Origin: Gammaproteobacteria bacterium GWE2_37_16
GTDB taxonomy: Bacteria; Pseudomonadota; Gammaproteobacteria; UBA9339
Direction: 5' to 3'
DNA: 5,393 bases
NCBI GenBank assembly: GCA_001801285.1
Contig: MGXG01000093.1
Span: 1-5,393, forward strand
Shown: in pieces, positions 1 through 5,329 of the stretch
How positions within the stretch are numbered: the first letter of the stretch is position 1
How the letters are laid out: every line of letters begins with the position of its first letter
Made by a program: the position numbers and the translations under genes
The notes under the pieces: model-generated
What the model was told of the DNA's origin: nothing
The model's database searches: none
What the model saw: the letters and a program-made list of their open reading frames with translations, nothing else

Positions 1-345
1 CTCTTTTGCTTTTTCTACAATTGCTGCAAAAGCTGGCTTATCGAAAATCGCCAAATCGGAAAGAACTTTACGATCGATTTCGATACCGCTAAGCTTCAAA
101 CCATTCATAAATTTACTGTACGACAAACCATGTTCACGCACTGCAGCGTTGATACGCGCAATCCATAAAACACGAAATTGGCGTTTACGTTGCTTACGAC
201 CTTGGTAAGCATATTGACCGGCTTTAATTACCGCTTGTTTGGCGACTCGGAATACTTTACTACGCGCAGCATAATAACCTTTGGCTTTTTTCAACCAACG
301 TTTGTGACGTGCATGAGCAGTAACACCGCGTTTAACTCTAGGCAT
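1..345 (-). CDS. rplT: 50S ribosomal protein L20, 3' end outside window
   Basis: L20 binds 23S rRNA early in assembly of the large ribosomal subunit and, in E. coli, also represses translation of its own rpmI-rplT operon. The frame reads from an ATG at 345 to the window edge without a stop and gives 115 residues; the family is usually 117-120, so only a few C-terminal codons are missing. The N-terminus MPRVKRGVTAHARHK, the basic arginine/lysine-rich extension, and the later blocks RQFRVLWIARINAA, GLSYSKFMNGLK and GIEIDRKVLSDLA are characteristic of L20. The start is fixed by a strong GAGGAG Shine-Dalgarno sequence just upstream. Only 14 bases separate it from the rpmI stop, so the two are co-transcribed and probably translationally coupled. 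pheS often follows in gammaproteobacteria but lies outside the window if present. Confidence 0.97.
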   Translation of the reverse strand, partial: MPRVKRGVTAHARHKRWLKKAKGYYAARSKVFRVAKQAVIKAGQYAYQGRKQRKRQFRVLWIARINAAVREHGLSYSKFMNGLKLSGIEIDRKVLSDLAIFDKPAFAAIVEKAKE

Positions 346-359
346 TTACTTTCTCCTCG

Positions 360-557
360 TTATTTATCGTTTAACATTCTAGCTACTGATTCAACATCAC
401 AAGCTTTGACTACTGACAAACCCTTAAGATGCGCTTTACGCTTCTTCGGTTTTTTCGTCAAAATATGATTTTTACCAGAACTTCTATGTTTAAATCCACC
501 ACTTGCGGTACGCTTAAACCGCTTCGAGGCACTCTTGTTTGTTTTTAATTTTGGCAT
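360..557 (-). CDS. rpmI: 50S ribosomal protein L35
   Basis: L35 is a small basic protein of the large ribosomal subunit. The 65-residue product begins MPKLKTNKSASKRFK and contains GGFKHRSSGKNHILTKK and the RKAHLKG block, all typical of L35, and the length is exactly the usual family length. The start ATG is preceded by AAAGGT at a reasonable Shine-Dalgarno distance. It is the first gene of the rpmI-rplT pair and lies 202 bases downstream of infC. That long leader is where translational repression by L20 acts in E. coli, although I cannot show the same mechanism here. Confidence 0.97.
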   Translation of the reverse strand: MPKLKTNKSASKRFKRTASGGFKHRSSGKNHILTKKPKKRKAHLKGLSVVKACDVESVARMLNDK

Positions 558-759
558 TTTAGTTACCTTTTTGAAAATTAATAATTAAAAAACCAATCAT
601 GAAGAATGAAGTTATTTTTTTGGCGGAGATTTTTAAATATGTAACTAAAATTACATTTAAAATCAAAGCGTTTAATCCATGATATCTCTAACTGTTAAAG
701 CTAAAGACACATCCATCGCCAAATAATTCCAACATTGTAACTCTTCATTTTTTGATTTC
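558..759 (-). promoter_or_regulatory. infC-rpmI intergenic leader with AT-rich inverted repeat
   Basis: This 202-base gap holds no convincing gene. It contains an imperfect inverted repeat: arm 628-644 (GATTTTTAAATATGTAA) opposes arm 651-664 (TTACATTTAAAATC) around a 6-base loop. The innermost six pairs, ATGTAA/TTACAT, are perfect and the outer part is bulged. No U-run follows on the minus strand, so it does not look like a terminator. A weak minus-strand promoter candidate (TTGGCG, 17 bases, TTTAAC) can also be read near 690-720. In E. coli the region before rpmI folds into the L20 translational operator; by position this leader could do the same, but I did not recognise the known L20-binding fold. 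Confidence 0.3.
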
Positions 760-1281
760 TCACTTTCCTTTTGCCGGTGACAAAACCATCACCATTTGAC
801 GCCCTTCCATTCTCGGCGTCTGTTCTATTACTGCATGCTCCTGCATATCGCGAACAACACGATCTAATAAATCACGTCCCAGATCTTGATAAGCCATTTC
901 ACGACCACGAAAACGCACCGTAATTTTAACCTTATCGCCAGCATCAAGAAATTCACCAGCTTTGCGCATTTTCACCTGATAGTCACCAATATCAGTGACT
1001 GGTCGCATTTTAATTTCTTTGACCTGCACTTGCTTGGATTTCTTCTTTGAGCGTTTACTTAACTCAAATAAATATTTGCCATAATCCATAATACGACAAA
1101 CTGGCGGAGCTGTATTTGGCGAAATTTCCACCAAATCCAAACCAACCGCTTCAGCTTTAGCCAAAGCTTCACGCGAACTCATCACACCGGCTTGTTCACC
1201 TTCAGCATCAATTAAACGCACTTCACGTGCATAAATCTGCCCGTTAACACGGGTTTTCTTAGTTTTATTGTCTAGGCTAAT
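760..1281 (-). CDS. infC: Translation initiation factor IF-3 with AUU start
   Basis: IF3 binds the 30S subunit, prevents 50S joining, and checks initiator tRNA and start codon. With the start chosen here the product is 173 residues (E. coli 180). The N-domain carries RVNGQI and the PROSITE-like signature RIMDYGKYLFE at about residues 63-73. A lysine-rich linker (KRSKKKSKQVQVKEIK) follows, then the C-domain with RFRGREMAYQ and the terminal EGRQMVMVLSP. No in-frame ATG precedes the conserved RVNGQI block. The codon at 1279-1281 is ATT, preceded by TGAGGA about 8 bases upstream, which matches the AUU start of E. coli infC that IF3 uses to repress its own synthesis. A TTG at 1294-1296 would be in frame, but it lies inside the Shine-Dalgarno sequence and has none of its own. 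The gene lies 77 bases after thrS in the same operon. Confidence 0.93.
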   Translation of the reverse strand: MSLDNKTKKTRVNGQIYAREVRLIDAEGEQAGVMSSREALAKAEAVGLDLVEISPNTAPPVCRIMDYGKYLFELSKRSKKKSKQVQVKEIKMRPVTDIGDYQVKMRKAGEFLDAGDKVKITVRFRGREMAYQDLGRDLLDRVVRDMQEHAVIEQTPRMEGRQMVMVLSPAKGK

Positions 1282-1289
1282 ATTAGTTA

Positions 1290-1295
1290 TCCTCA
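1290..1295 (-). promoter_or_regulatory. Shine-Dalgarno TGAGGA that decides the infC AUU start
   Basis: On the minus strand TGAGGA stands 8 bases before ATT at 1281-1279. No other purine-rich site lies in the thrS-infC gap, so it singles out the AUU codon as the infC start. Confidence 0.7.
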
Positions 1296-1316
1296 AAAAA
1301 TTAAATTAATCAACAC

Positions 1317-1345
1317 ATTATATATAAACGAAATTTCCTTAAAAA
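1317..1345 (-). promoter_or_regulatory. Possible internal promoter for infC-rpmI-rplT
   Basis: A perfect -10 hexamer TATAAT occupies 1317-1322 on the minus strand. Seventeen bases upstream is only a poor -35 (TTTTTA, 1340-1345). A transcript starting near 1310 would have a leader of about 29 bases before the AUU. E. coli also has secondary promoters for infC. The AT-rich setting makes a chance -10 possible. Confidence 0.35.
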
Positions 1346-1358
1346 TCAATACGATGTT

Positions 1359-3095
1359 TTATTTCAGCGCAATTTCATTGAGCAACAATTTACCAAACTC
1401 CTCAACCGACATCACACCCAAATCCTTACCATCACGTTTACGTACAGCAATCATACCGCTTTGCATTTCTTTATCGCCAATAATAACTAAATACGGCACT
1501 TTCTGCAAAGTATGTTCACGGATTTTAAAGCCAATCTTCTCATTTCTCAAGTCTGATTTAACTCTAACCCCGAGTTTTTCTAAATCCTGCTTAACTTTTA
1601 TGACATATTCGCTTTGACCATCCGTTATATTACAAACTACCGTCTGTACTGGCATTAACCAAAGCGGCAAGTTACCGGCGGTTTCTTCCAATAAAATGCC
1701 AATAAAACGCTCGATGGAACCAAGCATAGCGCGGTGTAACATAACCGGCTCTTTTTTACTGCCATCTTCAGCAATATAATAAGCGCCAAGCCGTGCTGGC
1801 ATAGAAAAATCAACCTGCAAAGTACCACATTGCCAAATTCGTCCTAAACAATCTTTTAAACTAAATTCAAGTTTCGGTCCATAAAATGCGCCCTCACCCG
1901 GGTGTAATTGCCAAGCAATTTTCTTGCTTTCTAATACATCATGCAAGGCTTTTTCGGCTTTATCCCAAAGTTCATCCGCCCCAACGCGCTTTTCTGGTCG
2001 AGTCGCCAATTTAACGCCAACATCCAAAAAACCAAAATCTTTATAAACACTAAATAACTGATCAATATAACGATCTGATTCGGCAAAAATCTGCTCTTCA
2101 GTACAAAAAATATGTCCATCATCCTGCCAAAAACCACGCACGCGCATAATACCATGCAAAGTTCCAGAATATTCATTGCGGTGACAACAACCAAATTCAG
2201 CAGTACGCATTGGCAAATCGCGATAGCTCTTTAAGCCTTGTTTAAAAATTTGAATATGCCCCGGACAATTCATAGGTTTAATCGCATAATCGCGATTTTC
2301 TGAACTGGTCATAAACATATGTTCATCAAATTTTCCTAAATGCCCGGATTTTTCCCATAAACTACGATCCAACATGATCGGCGTATTGACTTCTTCATAA
2401 CCAAATTCTTGCCATTTGGCAGAAATATATTTGCGAATTTCTTTGTTAATCGCCCAACCGTTTGGATGCCAAAAGATCATGCCCGGTGCTTCTTCCTGTA
2501 AATGAAAAAGATCCATTTTTTTACCCAAAAGACGATGATCACGAAGTTTCGCTTCTTCAATACGTTTCAGATAGGCTTTCAACTCATCTTTACTGGAAAA
2601 GGCAGTACCATAAACACGCTGTAAAGTTTCGTTTTCTGCTTTACCGCGCCAATAAGCGCCTGACAATTTTGTCAAGGCAAATGCTCTTAGCACTCCAGTA
2701 CGCTCAACATGCGGTCCGCGACAAAGATCAACAAAATCTCCTTGACGATAAACAGTAATTGTCTCATTTCCAGGAAGATCGTTAATAATTTTAACTTTGT
2801 AAGTTTCACCAATATCTTGAAAATATTGCAAAGCCTCTGCCCGCTGCCATTCTTCCCGCACGATTGGATCATTTGCCTTAGCTAATTCATGCATTTTCTC
2901 TTCGAGACGTTTTAAATCTTCTTCGTGAAAACCTTCTGGATAATAAAAATCGTAATAAAACCCATCTTCAATCGTCGGTCCAATAGTCAATTGCGCAGTC
3001 GGAAAGATTTTTTTAACGGCATGAGCTAATAAATGCGCAGTAGAATGGCGCAAAATTTCGAGGGTTTTTTCGTCGGAAACAGAGCGATTTAACAT
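1359..3095 (-). CDS. thrS: Threonyl-tRNA synthetase lacking the N-terminal TGS domain
   Basis: This class II enzyme joins threonine to tRNA-Thr and clears mischarged serine. The product is 578 residues, against 642 in E. coli. It opens almost directly in the N2 editing domain: H17xxxH21 (RHSTAH) and D123-L-C125-R-G-P-H129 match the editing residues. The catalytic core has the zinc ligands C277 (MNCPGH), H328 (DDGHIF) and H454 (MLHRA), motif 2 (CCHRNE, R306) and motif 3 (GSIERF, R463). The anticodon-binding domain follows, with KSDLRNEKIGFKIREHTL. Relative to E. coli about 57 N-terminal residues, the TGS domain, are absent. The frame stays open upstream to 3161, but that stretch is the tRNA-Val gene read in frame, so the ATG at 3095 is preferred. 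The site before it has no clear Shine-Dalgarno. The gene heads the infC operon and follows tRNA-Val by 21 bases. Confidence 0.95.
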   Translation of the reverse strand: MLNRSVSDEKTLEILRHSTAHLLAHAVKKIFPTAQLTIGPTIEDGFYYDFYYPEGFHEEDLKRLEEKMHELAKANDPIVREEWQRAEALQYFQDIGETYKVKIINDLPGNETITVYRQGDFVDLCRGPHVERTGVLRAFALTKLSGAYWRGKAENETLQRVYGTAFSSKDELKAYLKRIEEAKLRDHRLLGKKMDLFHLQEEAPGMIFWHPNGWAINKEIRKYISAKWQEFGYEEVNTPIMLDRSLWEKSGHLGKFDEHMFMTSSENRDYAIKPMNCPGHIQIFKQGLKSYRDLPMRTAEFGCCHRNEYSGTLHGIMRVRGFWQDDGHIFCTEEQIFAESDRYIDQLFSVYKDFGFLDVGVKLATRPEKRVGADELWDKAEKALHDVLESKKIAWQLHPGEGAFYGPKLEFSLKDCLGRIWQCGTLQVDFSMPARLGAYYIAEDGSKKEPVMLHRAMLGSIERFIGILLEETAGNLPLWLMPVQTVVCNITDGQSEYVIKVKQDLEKLGVRVKSDLRNEKIGFKIREHTLQKVPYLVIIGDKEMQSGMIAVRKRDGKDLGVMSVEEFGKLLLNEIALK

Positions 3096-3116
3096 AATGA
3101 AAAAATTATCCACAAC

Positions 3117-3191
3117 TGGTAGGCGCGAGTGGGATCGAACCACCGACCACCACCATGTCAAGGTGATGCTCTACCACTGAGCTACGCGCCT
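3117..3191 (-). tRNA. tRNA-Val(GAC) with encoded CCA
   Basis: The 75-base minus-strand sequence folds as a complete cloverleaf. The acceptor stem is AGGCGCG/CGCGCCT, the D stem GCTC/GAGC, and the anticodon stem TCACC/GGTGG with loop TTGACAT, giving anticodon GAC for valine codons GUC and GUU. A 5-base variable loop and T arm GGTGG-TTCGATC-CCACT follow, with discriminator A and an encoded CCA. The 3' end lies 21 bases before the thrS ATG, so the tRNA is probably cut out of a joint transcript. Confidence 0.97.
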
Positions 3192-3207
3192 AAAATAAAT
3201 CAGAGTT

Positions 3208-3237
3208 AAAATACCATGATAAACGCCAACTTGGCAA
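3208..3237 (-). promoter_or_regulatory. Promoter for tRNA-Val-thrS operon
   Basis: On the minus strand a -35 TTGCCA (3232-3237) and a -10 TATTTT (3208-3213) are 18 bases apart. Transcription would begin about 10 bases before the tRNA-Val 5' end at 3191. The -35 lies inside a perfect palindrome, GCCAA-C-TTGGC (3225-3235), which could be an operator or chance. Confidence 0.5.
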
Positions 3238-3242
3238 GAGGG

Positions 3243-3263
3243 AAATACAAATAAGATGTATTT
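3243..3263. repeat. Small inverted repeat between the divergent tRNA promoters
   Basis: AAATACA (3243-3249) and TGTATTT (3257-3263) form a perfect 7-bp inverted repeat with a 7-base loop. It sits just upstream of the -35 of the leftward promoter. There is no U-run on either strand, so it is not an obvious terminator; a protein-binding site is possible but unproven. The rest of 3192-3348 holds only the two promoters and a short TTGCG/CGCAA hairpin at 3280-3293. Confidence 0.3.
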
Positions 3264-3299
3264 AAACCCGCCTTATTTTTTGCGCCAACGCAATCCAAG

Positions 3300-3328
3300 T
3301 TGAATAGCTAAACCACTTCGAGTACAAT
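3300..3328 (+). promoter_or_regulatory. Promoter for tRNA-Pro and the GNAT gene
   Basis: A -35 TTGAAT (3300-3305) and a -10 TACAAT (3323-3328, five of six consensus bases) are separated by exactly 17 bases. Transcription would start near 3335, about 14 bases before tRNA-Pro. This is the best sigma-70 promoter in the window. Confidence 0.65.
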
Positions 3329-3348
3329 CGACAGTGTTTTTTTATTTG

Positions 3349-3425
3349 CGGAGTGTAGCTCAGCCTGGTAGAGCACTGCTTTCGGGAAGCAGGGGTCGGA
3401 GGTTCGAATCCTCTCACTCCGACCA
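3349..3425 (+). tRNA. tRNA-Pro(CGG) with encoded CCA
   Basis: The 77-base sequence folds fully. The acceptor stem is CGGAGTG/CACTCCG with the C1-G72 pair typical of bacterial tRNA-Pro. The D stem is GCTC/GAGC, and the anticodon stem CTGCT/AGCAG carries loop TTCGGGA, giving anticodon CGG for proline codon CCG. The T arm is GGAGG-TTCGAAT-CCTCT, followed by discriminator A and an encoded CCA. The GNAT start lies 27 bases downstream with no terminator between. Confidence 0.97.
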
Positions 3426-3452
3426 ACGAAATAATTCTTCCATTAAATCAAT

Positions 3453-4025
3453 ATGACTACCAATTTTACCGCCGCCAACTATCCAATCGGTATTCGCCCC
3501 TACCAACTCGAGGATGCAGTCGCATTGTGCGAAGCGGTACTTGAATCCAATGAAAACGTTTCCAAATATTTACCGTGGAATATTACTTATTACACCCCTG
3601 AAATCGCCAGAGACTGGATCGCAACACGCCCTGAAGTTTGGTGCAAAAATGAACAGTTCAGTTTTGTTATTTACAATACTTTGACCGGACAGTTCTTAGG
3701 TGGCATCGAAATTGACCGCTTGGACAATATTCATAAAACCGCCAACTTGGGTTATTGGGTACGCACCAGCGCTAACAAACAAGGCTTTGCCTCTATTGCC
3801 GCTGCTTTAGGAGCAAGATTCGCTTTTCAAGAACTGAAATTAAACCGACTGGAAGTTGTCATGGATGTCGATAATATTGCCAGCCAAATTGTCGCCGAAA
3901 AAATTGGTGCCAAAAAAGAAGGATTGTTACGCAAACGCATGATGCATCACGATCAGTTTCATGATTCTTTCATGTATTCGTTGTTGCCAGAAGATATTGC
4001 ATCACCGCCAACTACCGTAAAGTAA
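3453..4025 (+). CDS. RimJ/RimL-type GNAT N-acetyltransferase
   Basis: The 190-residue product belongs to the Acetyltransf_3 (RimJ/RimL-like) branch of the GNAT fold, which moves an acetyl group from acetyl-CoA to an amine; RimJ and RimL act on N-termini of ribosomal proteins. Typical family blocks are the N-terminal IRPYQLEDA, LGYWVRTSANKQGFAS at about 99-114 (acetyl-CoA loop, ending QGFA in the usual R/Q-x-x-G-x-A region), FAFQELKLNRLEV, and the C-terminal NIASQIVAEKIGAKKEGLLR with a terminal MYSLLPED. Length matches the family. The substrate cannot be told from sequence; other members acetylate antibiotics or small amines. The start ATG is the first codon of the frame after tRNA-Pro, but no Shine-Dalgarno sequence is visible. 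The gene is probably driven by the tRNA-Pro promoter and ends 29 bases before a REP-like element. Confidence 0.88.
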   Translation: MTTNFTAANYPIGIRPYQLEDAVALCEAVLESNENVSKYLPWNITYYTPEIARDWIATRPEVWCKNEQFSFVIYNTLTGQFLGGIEIDRLDNIHKTANLGYWVRTSANKQGFASIAAALGARFAFQELKLNRLEVVMDVDNIASQIVAEKIGAKKEGLLRKRMMHHDQFHDSFMYSLLPEDIASPPTTVK

Positions 4026-4027
4026 CT

Positions 4028-4063
4028 ACATACTGTAGCCGCAACTCACATACTGTAGCCGCA
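4028..4063 (+). repeat. Partial tandem duplication at the REP edge
   Basis: The 16-base string ACATACTGTAGCCGCA occurs at 4028-4043 and again at 4048-4063, a 20-base period. The second copy continues into the full palindromic unit; the first breaks off after GTAG plus five bases. It looks like a third, truncated REP unit or a replication-slippage product. Confidence 0.8.
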
Positions 4064-4158
4064 GACTTTAGTCTGCGTTAAATACACATCGCGCAACGAT
4101 TCATCCGTACAATCTAAAATTCAAAATTTCTTAACGCAGGCTAAAGTCTGCAGCTACA
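4054..4158. repeat. REPIN-like pair of inverted palindromic units
   Basis: Two 28-base arms, 4054-4081 and 4131-4158, are inverted copies matching at 26 of 28 positions across a 49-base spacer. Each arm starts TGTAG and contains a hairpin: GCAGACTTTAGTCTGC (7 bp) on the left, and a version on the right with one wobble or mismatch depending on strand. A GTAG tetranucleotide followed by a short hairpin, present in opposed pairs, is the layout of REP/REPIN elements that are mobilised by RAYT (Y1-type) transposases; no RAYT gene is in this window. It lies between convergent genes, where it may also act on mRNA 3' ends. The right arm overlaps the SDR gene end and supplies its TAG stop. Confidence 0.75.
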
Positions 4159-4906
4159 AGAACGAAACAATCCATTCTGTCATTTTTGCCGGCAACAACC
4201 GCAAAAACCACAATAAAAAAAACAACCTGCGCGGAAATGCAATCAATCCTTTGTTTTGTGAAAGTCCTTTCGCAATAATTTGTGCGGCTTTTTCCTTAGA
4301 TAAAATACAAGGCTGAAAATGCAGACTATTCGCAATCAACGGTGTGGCAATAAAACCCGGACAAACCACTGAGACTTTAATATGATATTTTTTTAATCGG
4401 CTGCGTAATGCCTGTCCAAAAGCGGTAAGTGCTGCCTTGCTGGCACAATATGCCGCCGCACGTGCAAAACCGTGTAAAGAAGCTAAAGAACTGATGATGG
4501 CGATTTGTCCACGATGATGTTCTTGCATAAGATGCATAGCGGGATAAACGGTATTTAAAACACCGTTGATATTGGTAGCAAAAATTTCGCGGTCCAATTC
4601 CTCCGTGGTCACATGACCGCTGTTAGAAATTCCAGCATTTGCGATTACCAAATCCAATGGCACAACATGATAACAAGCATTAATCCAACGCCTCATTGCT
4701 TCGGTATCTTTAACATCCATTACTGCAACAGAAACCTGCGCCTTAAGATGCCGACAAGCTTTTGCCACTGCCTCTAAACGTTCGATATTTCTTCCTGTCA
4801 AAAATAAATATCTTCCTTCTGTAGCGTAATATTTCGCCAACGCTTCGCCGATGCCGCTACTGGCACCCGTGATCAGAATTGATTTTGGACTATTGGATAA
4901 CCGCAT
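4154..4906 (-). CDS. Short-chain dehydrogenase/reductase (SDR family)
   Basis: This 250-residue classical SDR binds NAD(P)(H) in a Rossmann fold and oxidises or reduces an alcohol/carbonyl; the substrate is not evident. TGASSGIG at 13-20 is the cofactor loop, NAG at 90-92 stabilises the fold, and the catalytic set is N112, S140, Y153 and K157 (YCASK). TGR at 37-39 after the second strand hints at NADP(H). The C-terminus is hydrophobic and basic (PRRLFFLLWFLRLLP), as in SDRs that associate with membranes. The start is taken at ATG 4906, giving the usual MRLSNSPKSILITGASSG entry; an upstream in-frame codon at 4969 would add 21 unlike residues lying inside the preceding nucleotidyltransferase frame. 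The gene overlaps that pseudogene by 17 bases. Its TAG stop lies within a REP arm, so the last residues may have been altered by the insertion. Confidence 0.9.
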   Translation of the reverse strand: MRLSNSPKSILITGASSGIGEALAKYYATEGRYLFLTGRNIERLEAVAKACRHLKAQVSVAVMDVKDTEAMRRWINACYHVVPLDLVIANAGISNSGHVTTEELDREIFATNINGVLNTVYPAMHLMQEHHRGQIAIISSLASLHGFARAAAYCASKAALTAFGQALRSRLKKYHIKVSVVCPGFIATPLIANSLHFQPCILSKEKAAQIIAKGLSQNKGLIAFPRRLFFLLWFLRLLPAKMTEWIVSFL

Positions 4907-5159
4907 AGTTTCTTTCAATAACTTTACAAAATTCAGGGGGAATTCTATGCCAATCAAGAATATCGACACGAAACACTAAATCTGATTCGGAAAAAGCATC
5001 CTTCAAATCAATCATTGTTTCGAGAGGAATTTTTTCTTTGCCTCTAATTACCCAATCAAGATCAGAATAACTTTTTAGCGTATCATCAACACCGTCTGGC
5101 ACATATTTATGTGAAATCTTTTTGACTAACTAAAATTCTTACTCCGTAACTTTAATCAT
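4890..5159 (-). pseudogene. Decayed MNT-type nucleotidyltransferase
   Basis: The reading frame resembles small MNT-like nucleotidyltransferases (NTP_transf_2 domain), usually paired with a HEPN partner in toxin-antitoxin-like modules. SYSDLDWVIRGKEKIPL, FRVDILDWHRIP and the ending VIERNYAVIQ match the family, and the metal-binding aspartates of SDLD and RVD remain. A plausible original start is ATG 5159, with AGGGG upstream, but TAA at 5139-5141 and TAG at 5130-5132 interrupt the frame. In addition KYVPDG runs straight into VDDTLKSYSDLD, where the family normally has a stretch ending FGSR; the catalytic GS motif seems to have been lost by an in-frame deletion of about eight codons. A GTG at 5102 leaves a 70-codon open frame, but it would lack the catalytic motif. 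No HEPN partner gene is next to it. The 3' end overlaps the SDR start. Confidence 0.72.
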
Positions 5160-5168
5160 TGCGAGCCC

Positions 5169-5300
5169 CTAGACTATACCCAGCTCTAACTTAGCTTGCA
5201 TCGATATCATCGAACGATCCCAAGGTGGATCAAAAACTAAATCTATTTTCACATCATTAATATCAGGAATTGATAACACGCGGTTTCTCGCTTCTTCCAT
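5169..5300 (-). pseudogene. 3' fragment of SufT/MIP18-family Fe-S assembly gene
   Basis: The 43-codon frame encodes MEEARNRVLSIPDI, then VFDPPWDRSMIS and a final KLELGI. This is the C-terminal third of the DUF59/MIP18 family (SufT, YitW, PaaD), whose members take part in iron-sulfur cluster maturation; the DPPW block is diagnostic. Full-length proteins are about 100 residues or more, with a conserved cysteine segment (usually near a TxPGC motif) upstream. Here nothing of that part precedes the fragment: reading upstream in frame gives a TAG only three codons before the ATG, inside the flank of a perfect palindrome. I infer truncation at the repeat. A free-standing mini-protein starting at this ATG is possible but has no clear ribosome-binding site. 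Confidence 0.7.
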
Positions 5301-5309
5301 GCTAAACTA

Positions 5310-5329
5310 CTACGGGCTTACGCCCGTAG
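5310..5329. repeat. Perfect 8-bp palindrome at the SufT breakpoint
   Basis: CTACGGGC (5310-5317) and GCCCGTAG (5322-5329) form a perfect 8-bp hairpin with a TTAC loop. It ends 9 bases from the first codon of the SufT fragment. The GTAG end and short stem recall REP units, but the sequence differs from the one at 4054-4158, so it would be another family. There is no U-run on either side. Confidence 0.7.

Noticed and set aside
680..760. Short frames between infC and rpmI, one of about 35 codons overlapping the infC end and ending VRDIMD
   Set aside because: No start codon with a Shine-Dalgarno sequence and no family resemblance; consistent with chance in a 202-base gap.
1354..1617. Plus-strand open frame opposite thrS
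   Set aside because: Antisense shadow of a strongly conserved gene, with no recognisable domain. The same holds for plus-strand frames at 178-468 and 2462-2758 and the minus-strand alternate frames at 1931-2194 and 2687-2872.
3096..3161. In-frame N-terminal extension of ThrRS (MTWWWSVV...)
   Set aside because: It is the tRNA-Val gene read in frame and bears no resemblance to a TGS domain; a processed tRNA cannot encode it.
3280..3293. TTGCG/CGCAA hairpin next to a T-run as a terminator
   Set aside because: The T-run lies 5' of the hairpin on the plus strand and becomes A's after the hairpin on the minus strand, so neither strand gives hairpin plus U-run.
4026..4153. CRISPR array
   Set aside because: The repeats are inverted palindromic units and one truncated tandem copy, not regularly spaced direct repeats with unique spacers.
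4907..4969. 21-residue N-terminal extension of the SDR
   Set aside because: It overlaps well conserved codons of the nucleotidyltransferase remnant in another frame, and classical SDRs start close to the TGxxxGIG motif.
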